Assembly: GCA_009801085.1 (NCBI GenBank)
Contig: VNWV01000001.1
Coordinates: 4,650,001 to 4,714,000 of the forward strand
Length of the DNA: 64,000 nt
DNA from: Lasiodiplodia sp. COLG20
Lineage: Eukaryota > Ascomycota > Dothideomycetes > Botryosphaeriales > Botryosphaeriaceae
Direction of reading: 5' to 3'
Program-made: the position numbers and the translations under genes
Notes under the pieces: model-generated
What the model saw: the letters and a program-made list of their open reading frames with translations, nothing else
What the model was told of the DNA's origin: nothing
Databases searched by the model: none
Shown here: one piece after another, positions 51,067 through 60,437 of the stretch
Layout of the letters: each line of letters begins with the position of its first letter
Position numbering within the stretch: the first letter of the stretch is position 1

Positions 51067-52155
51067 CGATTGGGGAGTAGTTGAGGTCTTTCACATGGCG
51101 TTCCTTTTGGGAGGGATCATTCCGCGGGGTGGGTAAAATAGCGCTTCGGCAGTATCATGCCTGTACGACGCCATTGTTTGGGTATCTGATCGTCGCTTTA
51201 TCACGAGAGATGTATGCAGTAGAAGGCGTGCAAAATCAAGGAAGAAAGGCCGACGGATGGCAGGAGAAGCACCGGTGAAGGAAAGCCCATTGAATTGCGG
51301 CTGCGAAGTCCAGTGCTGTAAACCATCGAATGGGAGGCCGGCTGAATCAGTGGCGGGCATAAAACGTTGGGCGAATGCTGCGGTGACGCAATTGAGGCAG
51401 ACGCAGGCAACAGAGTCCCGTCCGCAGCGCGGAGATCCGCCCGTGCAGGGCGGGAGGCCAGTGTGCCAGCGCAGCGGTCGAGCAGCAGTGAGCGCAGAGC
51501 GCAGCCCACGGCGGGGAGCAGATGGAGTGTGCGGGATCGGAGCAAGCCCGTCGCGGTGAGATTGCAGGTGTTTGTTCGGACGCGTGCGTCATGCCGCGGG
51601 CGCAACAGGGCTGCGGCAGTGTGCCCCCGCGTGCGTAGGCATGGACGGCAACGATGAGGAGCACATGCAGCCGGCACTCCCGCGCCACCTAAATCTCCAT
51701 CGGTCTTGTTGTCGCCGTCAAACAACAAGCCCAGCCTGACACGCCCAAACGGTCGGCTCACGTTGGCCAGAGCATCATCCTTGCATCGCAGCTCGACCGC
51801 CGACAGCGCACCGCCCACCTGTGCCCAAGCAGCTAAGCCTAAGCCCTCCCGCTGGCTTACCACTACCCAGCCTGGGCTCTCCTTCGTCCTCCAACCCTCC
51901 ACTTCGCCATCCGCCGCGGTTCTATCGCACCCGCTCAACGCCTGTCCACGCGACCTCCGAGCCACTCGGCACCCCGGACCTGCGATAAGCTTCCGTTCCA
52001 GGATGCGCCGCGGGTAAGGCACTGTCTTGCTTTGACCGTCCAGGTGACACACGCGCCATCCAGAGCGACGCTTGCTTGCCTTCACCACCAAGCCCGCGTC
52101 AAAATCTCTGCCTTCCCTCCTTAGGCCTCCACCTCTCTCGCTTGTTCCCCCGGAA
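51067..52155. other. Intergenic region between the reductase gene and SIP5
   Basis: 1.1 kb, GC-rich, without a recognised gene; it contains the SIP5 promoter and a pyrimidine-rich 5' UTR near 52080-52150. Antisense open frames running into SIP5 are shadows of its codon bias. Confidence 0.5.
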
Positions 52156-54858
52156 ATGGGCAACAACTCCAGCAGAGAGGGGCGGCCCGGCGCGTCGCTG
52201 GGCCACTCAAGGTCGCACGATGGCCACTCGCACTCCTCGCACCAGAGCGTCCAGCACCCGTCCAGCGACCGCATGTACTCGTCGCGTAGCGGCCGCAGCA
52301 GCCGGCCCGACCTCTCTTTCCTCGGTATCAATACCAACGCCGACAGAGATCCTCCCGAGTTCACAAGGCGCGAGACTAGAGCCGAGCGTGAAGCACGGAA
52401 GCGGGAGAAGGAGCGGATACTGAGAGAACAGGAGCGCGAGCGCAGCGTGCGCGAGGAGGGTGTCGACGGAGGATACTTGGTCACTCTGGGCACCTACACC
52501 GGCCCGGAGGACTTCAGCAAGTCAACAGTCCGCCAGCTGATGGTATGCCGTTCTCTTGCCTGAATGCGGTAATGGAGCTGATTGTCCCAGATTGAACGCC
52601 GCTTGGCTCCATTTTGGAAAGGTCTCAATGACCACGAAGATACATGGACTGAGGCTCAGCTGGTGTGTGTCGTCAATGGTCGTCCGCTGCCGGCCCCGGA
52701 CGAGCCTCTCCCTGCCGATTTGGAGCCTACCCGGACCGTCGAGTCAAGGAACCCGAAGTCGTCCGAGCAGAGTTTGAACGGCCTCATGGTTCCCATCTCC
52801 GGGAGATCGCCCTCCAACACCTCCGATGCCTCCGGACGCCTTTCACCCGGCCAAGGTGCCTTCTCGCTGCCTTCGGCCTCTTCCCCTCTCGGTAACACAT
52901 CCTCATCATCTCCCTTCTTCCGCGGCCGCGCGAAGACTCTCGCAGCCTTGACAACGTCTTCGAAGAATAACTCGCAAACTGATATGACGCCCCAAGAGGT
53001 CATGCTGCCCAAAGACCCCTTCGTCAACGGCCAGCGGCTCGAAGCATTCCTGTACAAAGACGCCTCCGAGTGCCCGATCTGCTTTCTTTACTACCCTCCC
53101 TACCTGAACATGACTAGGTGTTGCGACCAGCCCATCTGCTCCGAATGCTTCGTCCAGATCAAGCGGCCCGATCCCCACCCGCCCGAGCACCACGACCCGA
53201 ACGACCCGCACGCCCCGCCTCCGACCGAGTCCCAAGATGACTGTATGTTGGTATCTGAACCTGCCGCGTGTCCCTTTTGCAAGCAGCCAGAATTCGGTGT
53301 CACGTATGAATCGCCTCCGTTCAGAAAAGGTCTCGTGTATCAGGGTCAAACCATCCAGCCCTCCGCAATGTCTTCGGCGTCATCTCTCACGCCTCCTACT
53401 TCTACCGAAGGCGGAGGCGGGAGGAAGAGGGGTAAATCGCTCTCAGCAAACTCACCACAGGTCATCACCACGGATATGGTGCGTCCGGATTGGGCGAAGA
53501 AACTCGCAGACGCACGAGCGCATGCATTGCGGAGATCTGCCGCCGCTACCGCTCTACACAATGCCGCATACGTGATTGGCAACAATTCATCCGACAGCAG
53601 AGGCTTCAGTCTAGGTAGGAGGAGAAGAAATCTCTTGAGCAGCGACAGTCCAAACAGCAGCGGCACAGGAACGCCACGAAACGGATCCAGCGACCCTCTG
53701 ACTCAGATTCTAGGTTCGTCGGGCAGAGATCGCGGATCGGAAGGCCAAGACATTGCGTCGGGGCGGCACAGCTCGCGGAGAAGTCGTATGGAAGACCTTG
53801 AGGAGCTCATGATGATGGAGGCGATTAGGCTTAGTCTTGCTGCTGAGGAGGAAAGGAAACGGAAGGAGGAGAAGGAGGCAGAGAAGAGGGCCAAGAAAGA
53901 AGAGAAGAAGAAGGCCAAGGAGGAGAAGAAGGCGCAGAAGCATGGCCGTAAGAGTGGTTTCTTCCCTGTTGACATCCCAGAGGACCCTTCCCCGGCTGGC
54001 CCTTCCGCGCAAGGCGACTCTAAGGGGAAAGCCATCGACCGGTCCGGGGCTGGCTTCAATCCCATGAGTGAGCCGACGTCGACGCTCAACACCGGAGCCC
54101 CGTCGTCCGCGCGCGCCGATCCGCAGAAGCACCTTGAGGAAAGCAGAGCACGCATTCAGAAGCCTTCAGATTCGGTTGGTCCCGCTTCCCCCTCCGACCT
54201 CACCGGGCAGACATCTCATCGCGTGGCACTTCGACAGCTCTCCAACGCATCCTCATCGGCATCTTCGTTTGCCGAATCGGAAGAAGCAGATTCTCTGCGC
54301 CAAAACGGTCAGGACGTGAACTCCGGCTCTTCATTCGAGCCATCCCCTAACACAAGCGGCCTGAGCCTTGGGGCCGGTGTTTCCGCATCCGATGCTCATG
54401 TTGGAACGGATACGCCCCCTGGTGGCGGCGCTGGTACTGAACCCATGTTTAACTTCAGGAGCTTGGCCGCTGTTATCGGTACTGAGGAGGAGAGAGAAAA
54501 GTCTCAGACGGAGCATCTTGAAGACATCGGTCCCTCAACTCCGTCTCCTGAGATTCGTAACGAGACTTCTAGCCAGGATGCCCTGAAGGCGGAAGATGGT
54601 GCTGCATCGACTGTCTCCGCATTGTCTCCTGCAGACGCAGAAGGCAGCAACACGACTCGTAGTCGTGGAGACTCGGGCGAGAGCTCGAGCAGTAGCGCAC
54701 CTCCTCCCCTCATGGTCACGCCTGCTAGCCCGCCTCCTGACGGGAAGGCTCCGTCGCTGCCGATGCCGGATTTCGGCAACGATGAGATGGAGCAGAAGAG
54801 CATAGGAGATGTGCAGATTGATGAACAAGGGCAGCGGCATGAAACCAATGCTCATTGA
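52156..54858 (+). CDS. SIP5: Sip5-family RING-like protein, predicted N-myristoylated
   Basis: Two exons, 52156-52542 and 52591-54858, with a 48-nt intron; 884 residues. It begins MGNNSS, an N-myristoylation consensus (Gly2, Ser6). A basic-acidic coil (RRETRAEREARKREKERI) leads into the family block [35 protein letters not shown] across the intron. From C290 runs a RING-like zinc module: CPICFLYYPPYLNMTRCC, PICSECF, then a proline/His-rich insert and CPFCKQPEFGV. Near 531-550 a UIM-like helix, EELMMMEAIRLSLAAEEE, precedes a highly charged Lys/Glu coil. The remainder is Ser-rich and probably disordered. Yeast Sip5 links the Snf1 kinase to the Reg1/Glc7 phosphatase in glucose signalling; whether the fungal long form does this is inferred. 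The start Met fits the myristoylation motif; upstream in-frame codons show no family match. Confidence 0.92.
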
Positions 54859-55555
54859 TCTAAAGGGGTCAGGGGTCAACACTACAAGTCCGGAAGAACA
54901 AGATGAAACTCTTTCCATCAATACAAATGGGATTTCAGCATTGAGACAAGGCCATCATATTCATCTTTCTCTCTTTTTCTTTTTCCTCTTTTCACAACCC
55001 TATCGGATTTCAAGGCGTGGAATGGTTGCGGAGTACAGAGCGTTTTCTCCAAGACAAACGAAACACGGGCCTGCCTGCATGAGCGTTCGATCAATCATGT
55101 GTATTTGTGTTTGTGTGCGTGCACGCGAGCATCAGGGTTCCCTACCAACTTTCTGATTATTTTCGGAAGGCTGGCTTTTGCTGGTCTTTGTGCTTTCCTC
55201 TTTTCTTCTCATGGTGTGGGAGGATCTTTGCAATTTTTTTTCCTCCTCGAAGAAAGGGGTGTGGGCGTTTTTCTTCGGGGGAAAGGGGCACATTAAGGGG
55301 TTGATTTGTGTTTGGTGTGCGTTGTAGCTGTTGTTTTTGTTTTGTTTTTCTTTCTTTTACTTCTCGCAGATCTCTGCTAGGAAACTACTTCAGGGGTTTC
55401 ATGCGGATGATTATCTTTTTCTATGCTTTATTGGCTTTTCTTTTACTCTTGTCCTGTGATGTTTAGCGCTGTGGAAACATTGACCAAGTATACCGGTAGA
55501 GGGGTAGGAAGGAAGGGATTCATAGCTTTTCACTTGCCTATCACTAAAACCAATA
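54859..55555. other. SIP5 3' flank
   Basis: T-rich non-coding DNA with many TTTTC and TTTGTG tracts; no gene recognised. Confidence 0.45.
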
Positions 55556-55880
55556 GTGGAATTTTCAAGACGGCTTTCCAATGCCTCCCATAAAGAGATA
55601 ATTCTGGATGAGCTCCTTATTATTTATACCTTATGACTTAAGTTCCAGGGATATTTGCCGAGGGTCTGTCCTAAGCCCGGGTGTTTGAGCGGGGCAAGGT
55701 AGTATATAACGCGCGTTGGTTACATATCCTTGTAGCTTGGATAAGATAACCCAAAGAAGACATCTCTAAGGACTTAAATGTCAATGTTTGACTGTATACA
55801 TTCAAGAGGAAAGTAATGCATAAGCGCATTCGGAAAGCACATCCATGTCTCGCTAAATCCCCGTCTCATACATGTTCTCC
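55556..55880 (+). repeat. Dispersed direct repeat, copy 1 (AT-shifted)
   Basis: The segment beginning TGGAATTTTCAAGACGG aligns with 58786-58990, first over about 70 nt (up to TGGATGAGCTCCTTATTATTT), then over the block with GCGCGTTGGTTACATATC, then over TCCATGTCTCGCTAAATCCCC near 55840-55863, with insertions between blocks. Nearly all differences in the first block are T or A here against C or G in copy 2. It lies outside genes. Confidence 0.75.
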
Positions 55881-56476
55881 TCACAGTCGTGCCCCACTGG
55901 AAGGCTTCTTTCAAGGAAACAAATTGACTCCCCCTAAGAGGAAGCTGAGCGGCTAAGTGTGTACTTTACTCGAGTTAAATAATCACTCGCGAATATTAGT
56001 AAAACCAGATATATATTCTCCTCCGGTGATATTTTCTTAACTACGAATCATGAGCCCCATTCCACTACCATTTCACTTTGAAAAAGTATCGACTATCCAG
56101 GTGCAGTGCTTACGTGATTCTCCCAAGGTCTATGGGTAGTGAGCCTTCGTTCCTTAGGCACAGATATCAAACCTTGGTACGCCCACTTCGTTACCACTAG
56201 AGAGCTCGCACTTTGACTCAAATAATACGTCCTGGAGAGTTCGAACAAAAAGAAGAAGAAATCTTTTTTTTGTAAAGAGTCAAGCAAAAAGTACAATAGC
56301 AATGGACAAAAAAAGAGCAAAACTACAGGACTCTTCCGTGAGGCCAGGAGAGCCCCGCAGAAACCCTCCTCCGCCCGACCGTAGGGCTTCCTTGGAGGAT
56401 TTTTTGCGACAGGGGGAATTGAACTTGGGGGTGCAGGGGCGTCAAGCAGTAGTATTCACTAGCTTTCAAATCCCAA
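55881..56476. other. AT-rich spacer with a small open frame
   Basis: No recognised gene. A 100-codon frame at 56302-56604 starts with ATG (MDKKRAKLQDSS) and is rich in Arg and Pro; it runs through the hairpin at 56477-56534 and has no known domain, so I do not call it a gene. A segment near 56400-56425 resembles the 3' end of an antisense tRNA but cannot be folded. Confidence 0.4.
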
Positions 56477-56534
56477 ATCCGCCGGTGATACCACCACGAC
56501 TGGCAAGCCAGTGGGTAACCTATCACCGGCGGAT
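56477..56534. repeat. 58-bp symmetric inverted repeat (nested hairpin)
   Basis: The outer arms are 14-bp perfect inverted repeats (ATCCGCCGGTGATA at 56477-56490 and its complement at 56521-56534). The inner arms ACTGGC and GCCAGT (56499-56504 and 56507-56512) share exactly the same centre at 56505/56506, leaving a symmetric 8+8-nt internal loop. The element would fold as a cruciform or hairpin. No transposase lies nearby. Confidence 0.9.
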
Positions 56535-57397
56535 AGAAGAAGAAGCTATGGACATGCATTATATAGTGATATTTGTGTTGCGGAGCCGCCAACGGAAGCG
56601 ATGACCACCATCACCACTGCCTCAGAACTCCACAGTTTGTCCATCTTTTCCGCAAGAACAAGTAGATTGACTTGAGAGAGGCCTCGTTGCCCGCTTCGCT
56701 TTGGGCGCTGGCAGGTTGACACTGAGGATAAAATGGCTTTAACGGTTAAGTGTGCTGCTTCTTTATATAGACTTCCTACCTCCCCATTTGCGAGCATCTC
56801 AGTCATCTCACCTCAACCAAGTACGGATCCTCAACTTTGAAAATTATTTCGAGGCTTGCTGGGCGCCTGCCGGTGGACTCAAGTGCGAAGCGGTGGTCGG
56901 CCTTTCTGGACCCTTTTAATCATCCGCAACGACTCAACCGTGGTTGAGTGCAGGCAGCAGCGCAAAATTTTCTTCTTCCACGGGTCCCAGGCTAGGGTGT
57001 GGATTTGATAGTTCTGTAGCGAAGCAGAAAGTGCTCTGCGGCTTTTGTATCGAGTGACGAGCAGCGCAGTTGAGGCATGCAGCGCAGGTTACGGGCAATT
57101 CGCAACTCTGATTGATCCACGCTACTGCCAGTGTTCCGACTCGAAGCTGCGCTGCTGCACTTGCTCTCGTTCCGAGGAAAGGGTAAAGTGACACTCAGGG
57201 CTGAGAAGTGACGAAGGCGCCTAGCAGTGCCTAGCAGTGCAGTGCAGCGCATGGAGAAAGACCCAAAGTCTTGAAAGGGCGACAGACCCGCAGTACCTAT
57301 CTCACATGCCTCCTATCCATTGTAATTCGATAGCAACGCCAGCCACCCGCACATTCACCCATCCTCCCGCTCTATCACCAGTATCATCATCATCGCC
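56535..57397. other. Spacer before the SmB-like fragment
   Basis: No gene recognised. The segment just before 57398, with C/A-rich and ATC-rich sequence, could be the old promoter and 5' UTR of the duplicated SmB gene. Confidence 0.4.
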
Positions 57398-57622
57398 ATG
57401 ACGCAGGCTAACAAGCAAGCAAAGATGGTGAGTCTACCTTCGTGCCCGCAAAGAACTGCAGAGATGTTCATTAACGACGCCAGCTGACTGTTCTTCGAGT
57501 AGAATATAAACCTCGTCCTCGTCGACACCGAGGAGTTCCGCCGCGTCAAGCTCAAGAGCACGAAGAGCCAGGGCTCTGGCGCCTTCGCCGCTCCCCCGAG
57601 CCGAAGCCCGAGAACTCGATAA
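57398..57622 (+). pseudogene. SmB (spliceosomal Sm core protein) N-terminal fragment, broken
   Basis: ATG at 57398 starts MTQANKQAKM, followed by a good donor GTGAGT and an acceptor at 57502; after it the frame reads NINLVLVDTEEFRRVKLKST and stops at 57620-57622. This resembles the SmB start (basic short N-terminus) and then the MNLVLADTEEFRRVKRK block of Sm motif 1, but the intervening part of the Sm fold (the RVTxxDGRQMTGQMLAFDK region) is missing and two conserved residues are changed. SmB is a core component of U1, U2, U4 and U5 snRNPs. The loss of half of Sm motif 1 and the early stop make this a pseudogene. Whether it is transcribed cannot be said. Confidence 0.7.
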
Positions 57623-57642
57623 TTATTCTTGTGCCAACAGCA

Positions 57643-57834
57643 GGAAGTGGCAAGCGGAAGCGTGACTTTGGGGCTGTCGGTGAAGAAATTGCTGCAACGA
57701 AGAGCAGGCAGGCGGAGGAAGCGAGTATAGAGCCGATGGAGCTGGAGCCGTCGTCATCAACAACGGCTCAGCTCAAACGTGACAGGGAGCACACCACTGT
57801 CATGGTGAAGAACATCCCCTCTTCAGCTAGCCAA
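57643..57834 (+). pseudogene. Prp24/SART3-type splicing factor fragment: linker and RRM1 start (copy 1)
   Basis: The frame reads GSGKRKRDFGAV, a Lys/Arg-rich linker with KSRQAEEASIEPMELEPSS, then LKRDREHTTVMVKNIPSSAS, the beginning of an RRM (beta-1 RNP2-like VMVKNIP). It then runs into unrelated sequence and stops at 57861. In intact fungal Prp24/SART3 proteins this linker precedes RRM1. A second, more degraded copy of the same linker lies at 60438-60720. Confidence 0.7.
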
Positions 57835-57939
57835 GCCAGGGCGTGCAAAGAAGAAGGATAACAAGCCTACGTGTCTGCATTGATATTTCGCGAGTTCGGT
57901 CACAAGCACTTTCCCGGCGAGCCACAGCCGACTTTCCTT

Positions 57940-58227
57940 CTACCCTGCAGACTCCGACCAAGACGTCCACCCGGGATTCGCGCCCTGGTACGCCCACAGC
58001 CTCATCAGCTCGGACCGCTCCGCACCGCCCGGAGCCCTCCACCGCGCCAGCCGCAGCAGCGGCAGCAGTTCGTTCGTCGCCACCAGTGCCATCACCAGCT
58101 CCGCTCGCTCGTCCGCGTACGACGCCGGCGCCGTCCAGCCCTGCGCCCGCCGCTCCGCGCCCACCCGCGACATCAGATCTCCCAGCGCCGCGTCGATGGC
58201 GGGGGTCAAAATGCACGGGTTGGCCAA
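57940..58227 (-). other. Minus-strand GC3-rich open frame of unknown identity
   Basis: A 95-codon frame (MANPCILTPAIDAALGDLMS...), open further upstream to beyond 58330, with strongly biased third positions and a globular-looking composition (ADERAELVMALVATNELLPL). I do not recognise it. It lies between splicing-factor fragments, so it may be a piece of another duplicated gene, or chance openness in GC-rich DNA. Confidence 0.25.
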
Positions 58228-58439
58228 GTCGTGGTCGTCGTCGCTAGAGTTCGTTTCCAGAAGCGGCGGCGGCGGCGAGAGAGGGTCGGCGGGATACTTG
58301 GCGCGAGGCGGCGCACGAAGACGCGGATGAAGTGGCGTCGCTGCTTCTCGGCAGCGGGGGTGCGCGTCGGCGAGAGGATGGTGATGTGGTCTCCGTATCC
58401 CGCTATCTTCGATACTGCCTACAACGCCGGTTTCACCTC

Positions 58440-58830
58440 AGATGCTAGAGCTGAGATGCGTGCTGGCAATAAACAGTTGAAGACTTTCGACATTAATGAA
58501 GAGGAAGAGGAAGATCCAAGCAAGCGATGGGTTGAGTTCACAAATATGGCCGACTTCTTGCTCCTACAGGCTGCTCTTGCTGATGTCCACATGGCTGATC
58601 AAAACGGAGAGGGCTCGGCTGCGAGTGAAATTGATGCACACGCCACTGGCACTAAGGAGGAGAATGCGGATGAAGGTACGACTGACTGATGCTCACTCTC
58701 TGGATAAGGGAGAAGATCCGGTCGCTGGCTTCGGACATGCCGCTGGGCACGCTGCCGGCTACGCCGAGGGCTTCAATGCCGCACTTGTAGAATTTCCAAG
58801 ACGGCTTCCAACGCCCCTCACAAAGAGGTG
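58440..58830 (+). other. Coding-like but broken plus-strand segment
   Basis: One frame reads DARAEMRAGNKQLKTFDINE, an acidic run, then KRWVEFTNMADFLLLQAAL and ends at 58689. A second frame continues with DKGEDPVAGFGHAAGHAAGYAEGFNAAL, as if a frameshift or a lost intron border separated them. I do not recognise the family. It directly precedes repeat copy 2. Confidence 0.3.
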
Positions 58831-58990
58831 ATTCTGGATGAGCTCCTCGTTGTTTTGAGCGAGACAAGGTTGAAGTGGGGTACGAGGTAGTATAAAACGC
58901 GCGTTGCTTACATATCAGAGAAAATAGCCCAAAGAAAAGACTTCGGGAAGCTCATCCATGTCTCGTAAAATCCCCTTCTCCTGCACCTTC
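58786..58990 (+). repeat. Dispersed direct repeat, copy 2 (GC-retaining)
   Basis: Begins TAGAATTTCCAAGACGGCTT and shares three blocks with 55556-55880: the TTCTGGATGAGCTCC block, the AACGCGCGTTG-TTACATAT block, and TCCATGTCTCGTAAAATCCCC. It is shorter than copy 1, lacking most of the inter-block sequence. Confidence 0.75.
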
Positions 58991-59038
58991 TCCCAAGACA
59001 AACTAATAAGAGGCTCCCTTCTACTGATTACCAATGAC

Positions 59039-59128
59039 TATGGCTGCCACATCGTCTTGCTGTCCATCAAAGGCCCGCCCGCAGACCCTTCAGCTAGAAT
59101 AGGAACAAGTGTTCCAGGCGGTTTGGGT
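59039..59128 (+). pseudogene. SmB C-terminal fragment
   Basis: The frame reads YGCHIVLLSIKGPPADPSAR followed by IGTSVPGGLG. Intact fungal SmB reads RGxHIVSLSVEGPPPADPSARLG-T-PGG at this point, which is Sm motif 2 plus the start of the Pro/Gly tail. The piece lies 1.4 kb downstream of the N-terminal SmB fragment with Prp24-like and unknown sequence between them, so the gene is split. Confidence 0.65.
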
Positions 59129-59580
59129 TGTCACGATCCTGACCCCGGGTCCTCGTTTCGCCGGCTTGGCCCCATGGAACCGCAATCGTCGCTCCTCCGT
59201 TCCTCGCAAAACCTCTTGTCTATTTCATTTCACCCACCTGGGGTCCATCTCGTAACAGGGTGCTCCTTCACTCCACTCCCTACAAGCCCACTAACAGAGG
59301 TCTTCTCGTCGACTTTACCGGGGTGGCCTTCGCCGAATTCGACACGGCGTTTAAATCTCACCCGCGGAACTTTGGCGGAAAGATGAAGGGAGTGGCTTTC
59401 GTTGTGAAAGCCTTGGCGCTGAGGCCGTCTCTGGAAGGCATGCCTGGCTGCCGCTGTGGCTGCCCTGCCCGTCGCCCCTCTGCCAGTCATCAGTAAGTAA
59501 ACTAGCCCACGATTGCCTGCAACTACAACAATCATCGCCGTCTCTTAATCTTCCGCGTCACCCGAACCCATTGGAGGCAC

Positions 59581-59643
59581 GACGACGACGACGACGACGA
59601 CGACGACCACCACCACCACCACCACCACCACCACCACCACCAC
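59581..59643. repeat. Compound GAC/CAC microsatellite
   Basis: Nine GAC units (59581-59607) run directly into twelve CAC units (59608-59643). It lies at the boundary between the SmB-like segment and the first Prp24 C-terminal fragment. Confidence 0.95.
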
Positions 59644-59705
59644 CGACATGAACGGCACTACAACTTCTTCCTCAGCTGACGCAGCAAAGGGCCGACGCAG
59701 CGAAG

Positions 59706-59981
59706 GACCGCCGCGAACGCACCATCGCCCTCCTTAACATCCCGGACACAGTCAACGACGCCCGCATACGCTCCATGATCGAGCCACACGGTGCCCTGAA
59801 GAAAATCATCCTCATGCCCGAACATCAGGGTGCTATCGTCGAGTTCGCCCACGTCGCGGACGTTGGCAAGGCTAGCCTCGCGCTGGACGGCGCCGTCATC
59901 GATGAGTCGTCTGGACGGAAGATTAGTGTGGGTACCGTCGAGGAGATGAAGAAGATGAAGGTGGAGAAGAAGGTGGATCAG
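59706..59981 (+). pseudogene. Prp24/SART3-type fragment: C-terminal RRM
   Basis: The frame reads DRRERTIALLNIPDTVNDAR followed by IRSMIEPHGALKKIILMPEH and QGAIVEFAHVADVGKASLAL. This matches, as I recall it, the last RRM of filamentous-fungal Prp24 (xALLNIPDTVNDARIR...GAIVEF). It has no own start; the ATG at 59648 is in another frame, apparently because of a small duplicated GACGCAGC unit. The frame runs straight into RRM1 sequence in a different frame, so the order of domains is wrong for an intact gene. Confidence 0.7.
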
Positions 59982-59985
59982 TTCA

Positions 59986-60144
59986 GTGGTTGGGGTCCGC
60001 CAGTTTTTCAACGGTTGTGGTAAGATCAACAGCATCAACCTTGTGCCCGACGACAACGGGTCCACGCAATCTGCTACCGTTGAATTCGAAACGCAAGAAG
60101 GTGCAAAGCTGCGCGACAGGAAGCCCCTCGAAGGTGAGAGCATT
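59986..60144 (+). pseudogene. Prp24/SART3-type fragment: RRM1
   Basis: The frame reads VRQFFNGCGKINSINLVPDD, then SATVEFETQEGAK. This is the first RRM of Prp24/SART3-type proteins (VRQFF-DCG-INSLKLV). It follows the C-terminal RRM directly, whereas in the intact gene it precedes it by several hundred residues. It is broken after LEGESI. Confidence 0.7.
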
Positions 60145-60343
60145 TGGCTTACTTGGGACCGGCAGCACTCTATCTCTTCTCCGCCCTGCAGATCCACTCC
60201 CACCTCCACTCGGCCTAATTCTTTAGAAACATGCCGAATTCCATTCCTCGCCAACAGCCAACCACTCATAATGTTGAATTTCTCGACCAATGGATAAATA
60301 TCCATAAGAGCCTATGGAGGTGAAGGTGGTAGTGGATCTGCAG

Positions 60344-60433
60344 GGTGGAGCAGGTATCACCAACTATCCGCCGGAGTATGGCGAGGTGAATATCCGGAAG
60401 CTTTTCAAAGAACATGGCGAGATCGTCTCGGTA
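60344..60433 (+). pseudogene. Prp24/SART3-type fragment: RRM2 start
   Basis: The frame reads GAGITNYPPEYGEVNIRKLF then KEHGEIVSV, matching the start of RRM2 (TNYPP...IR-LF--YGEIVSV). It breaks off before the RNP1 motif. It follows RRM1 after about 200 bp of unrelated or degraded sequence. Confidence 0.65.
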
Positions 60434-60437
60434 CCGC

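Noticed and set aside
51201..52493. 430-codon antisense frame over the SIP5 5' end
   Set aside because: Arg/Ser/Leu-rich mirror of SIP5 and its GC-rich upstream region; no domain.
46184..54858. Idea of a nutrient-signalling or autophagy gene cluster (VPS9, ATG15, SIP5, Rictor)
   Set aside because: These are widely conserved housekeeping genes with independent promoters and mixed orientation; co-location alone does not support a cluster.
56400..56470. Antisense tRNA-like 3' end (GGGAATTGAACTTGGG)
   Set aside because: The T stem does not pair and no acceptor, D or anticodon arms can be completed.
59260..59430. RNP1-like GGKMKGVAFVV as another Prp24 RRM piece
   Set aside because: Match limited to one short motif; flanking residues do not fit an RRM, so not listed as a fragment.
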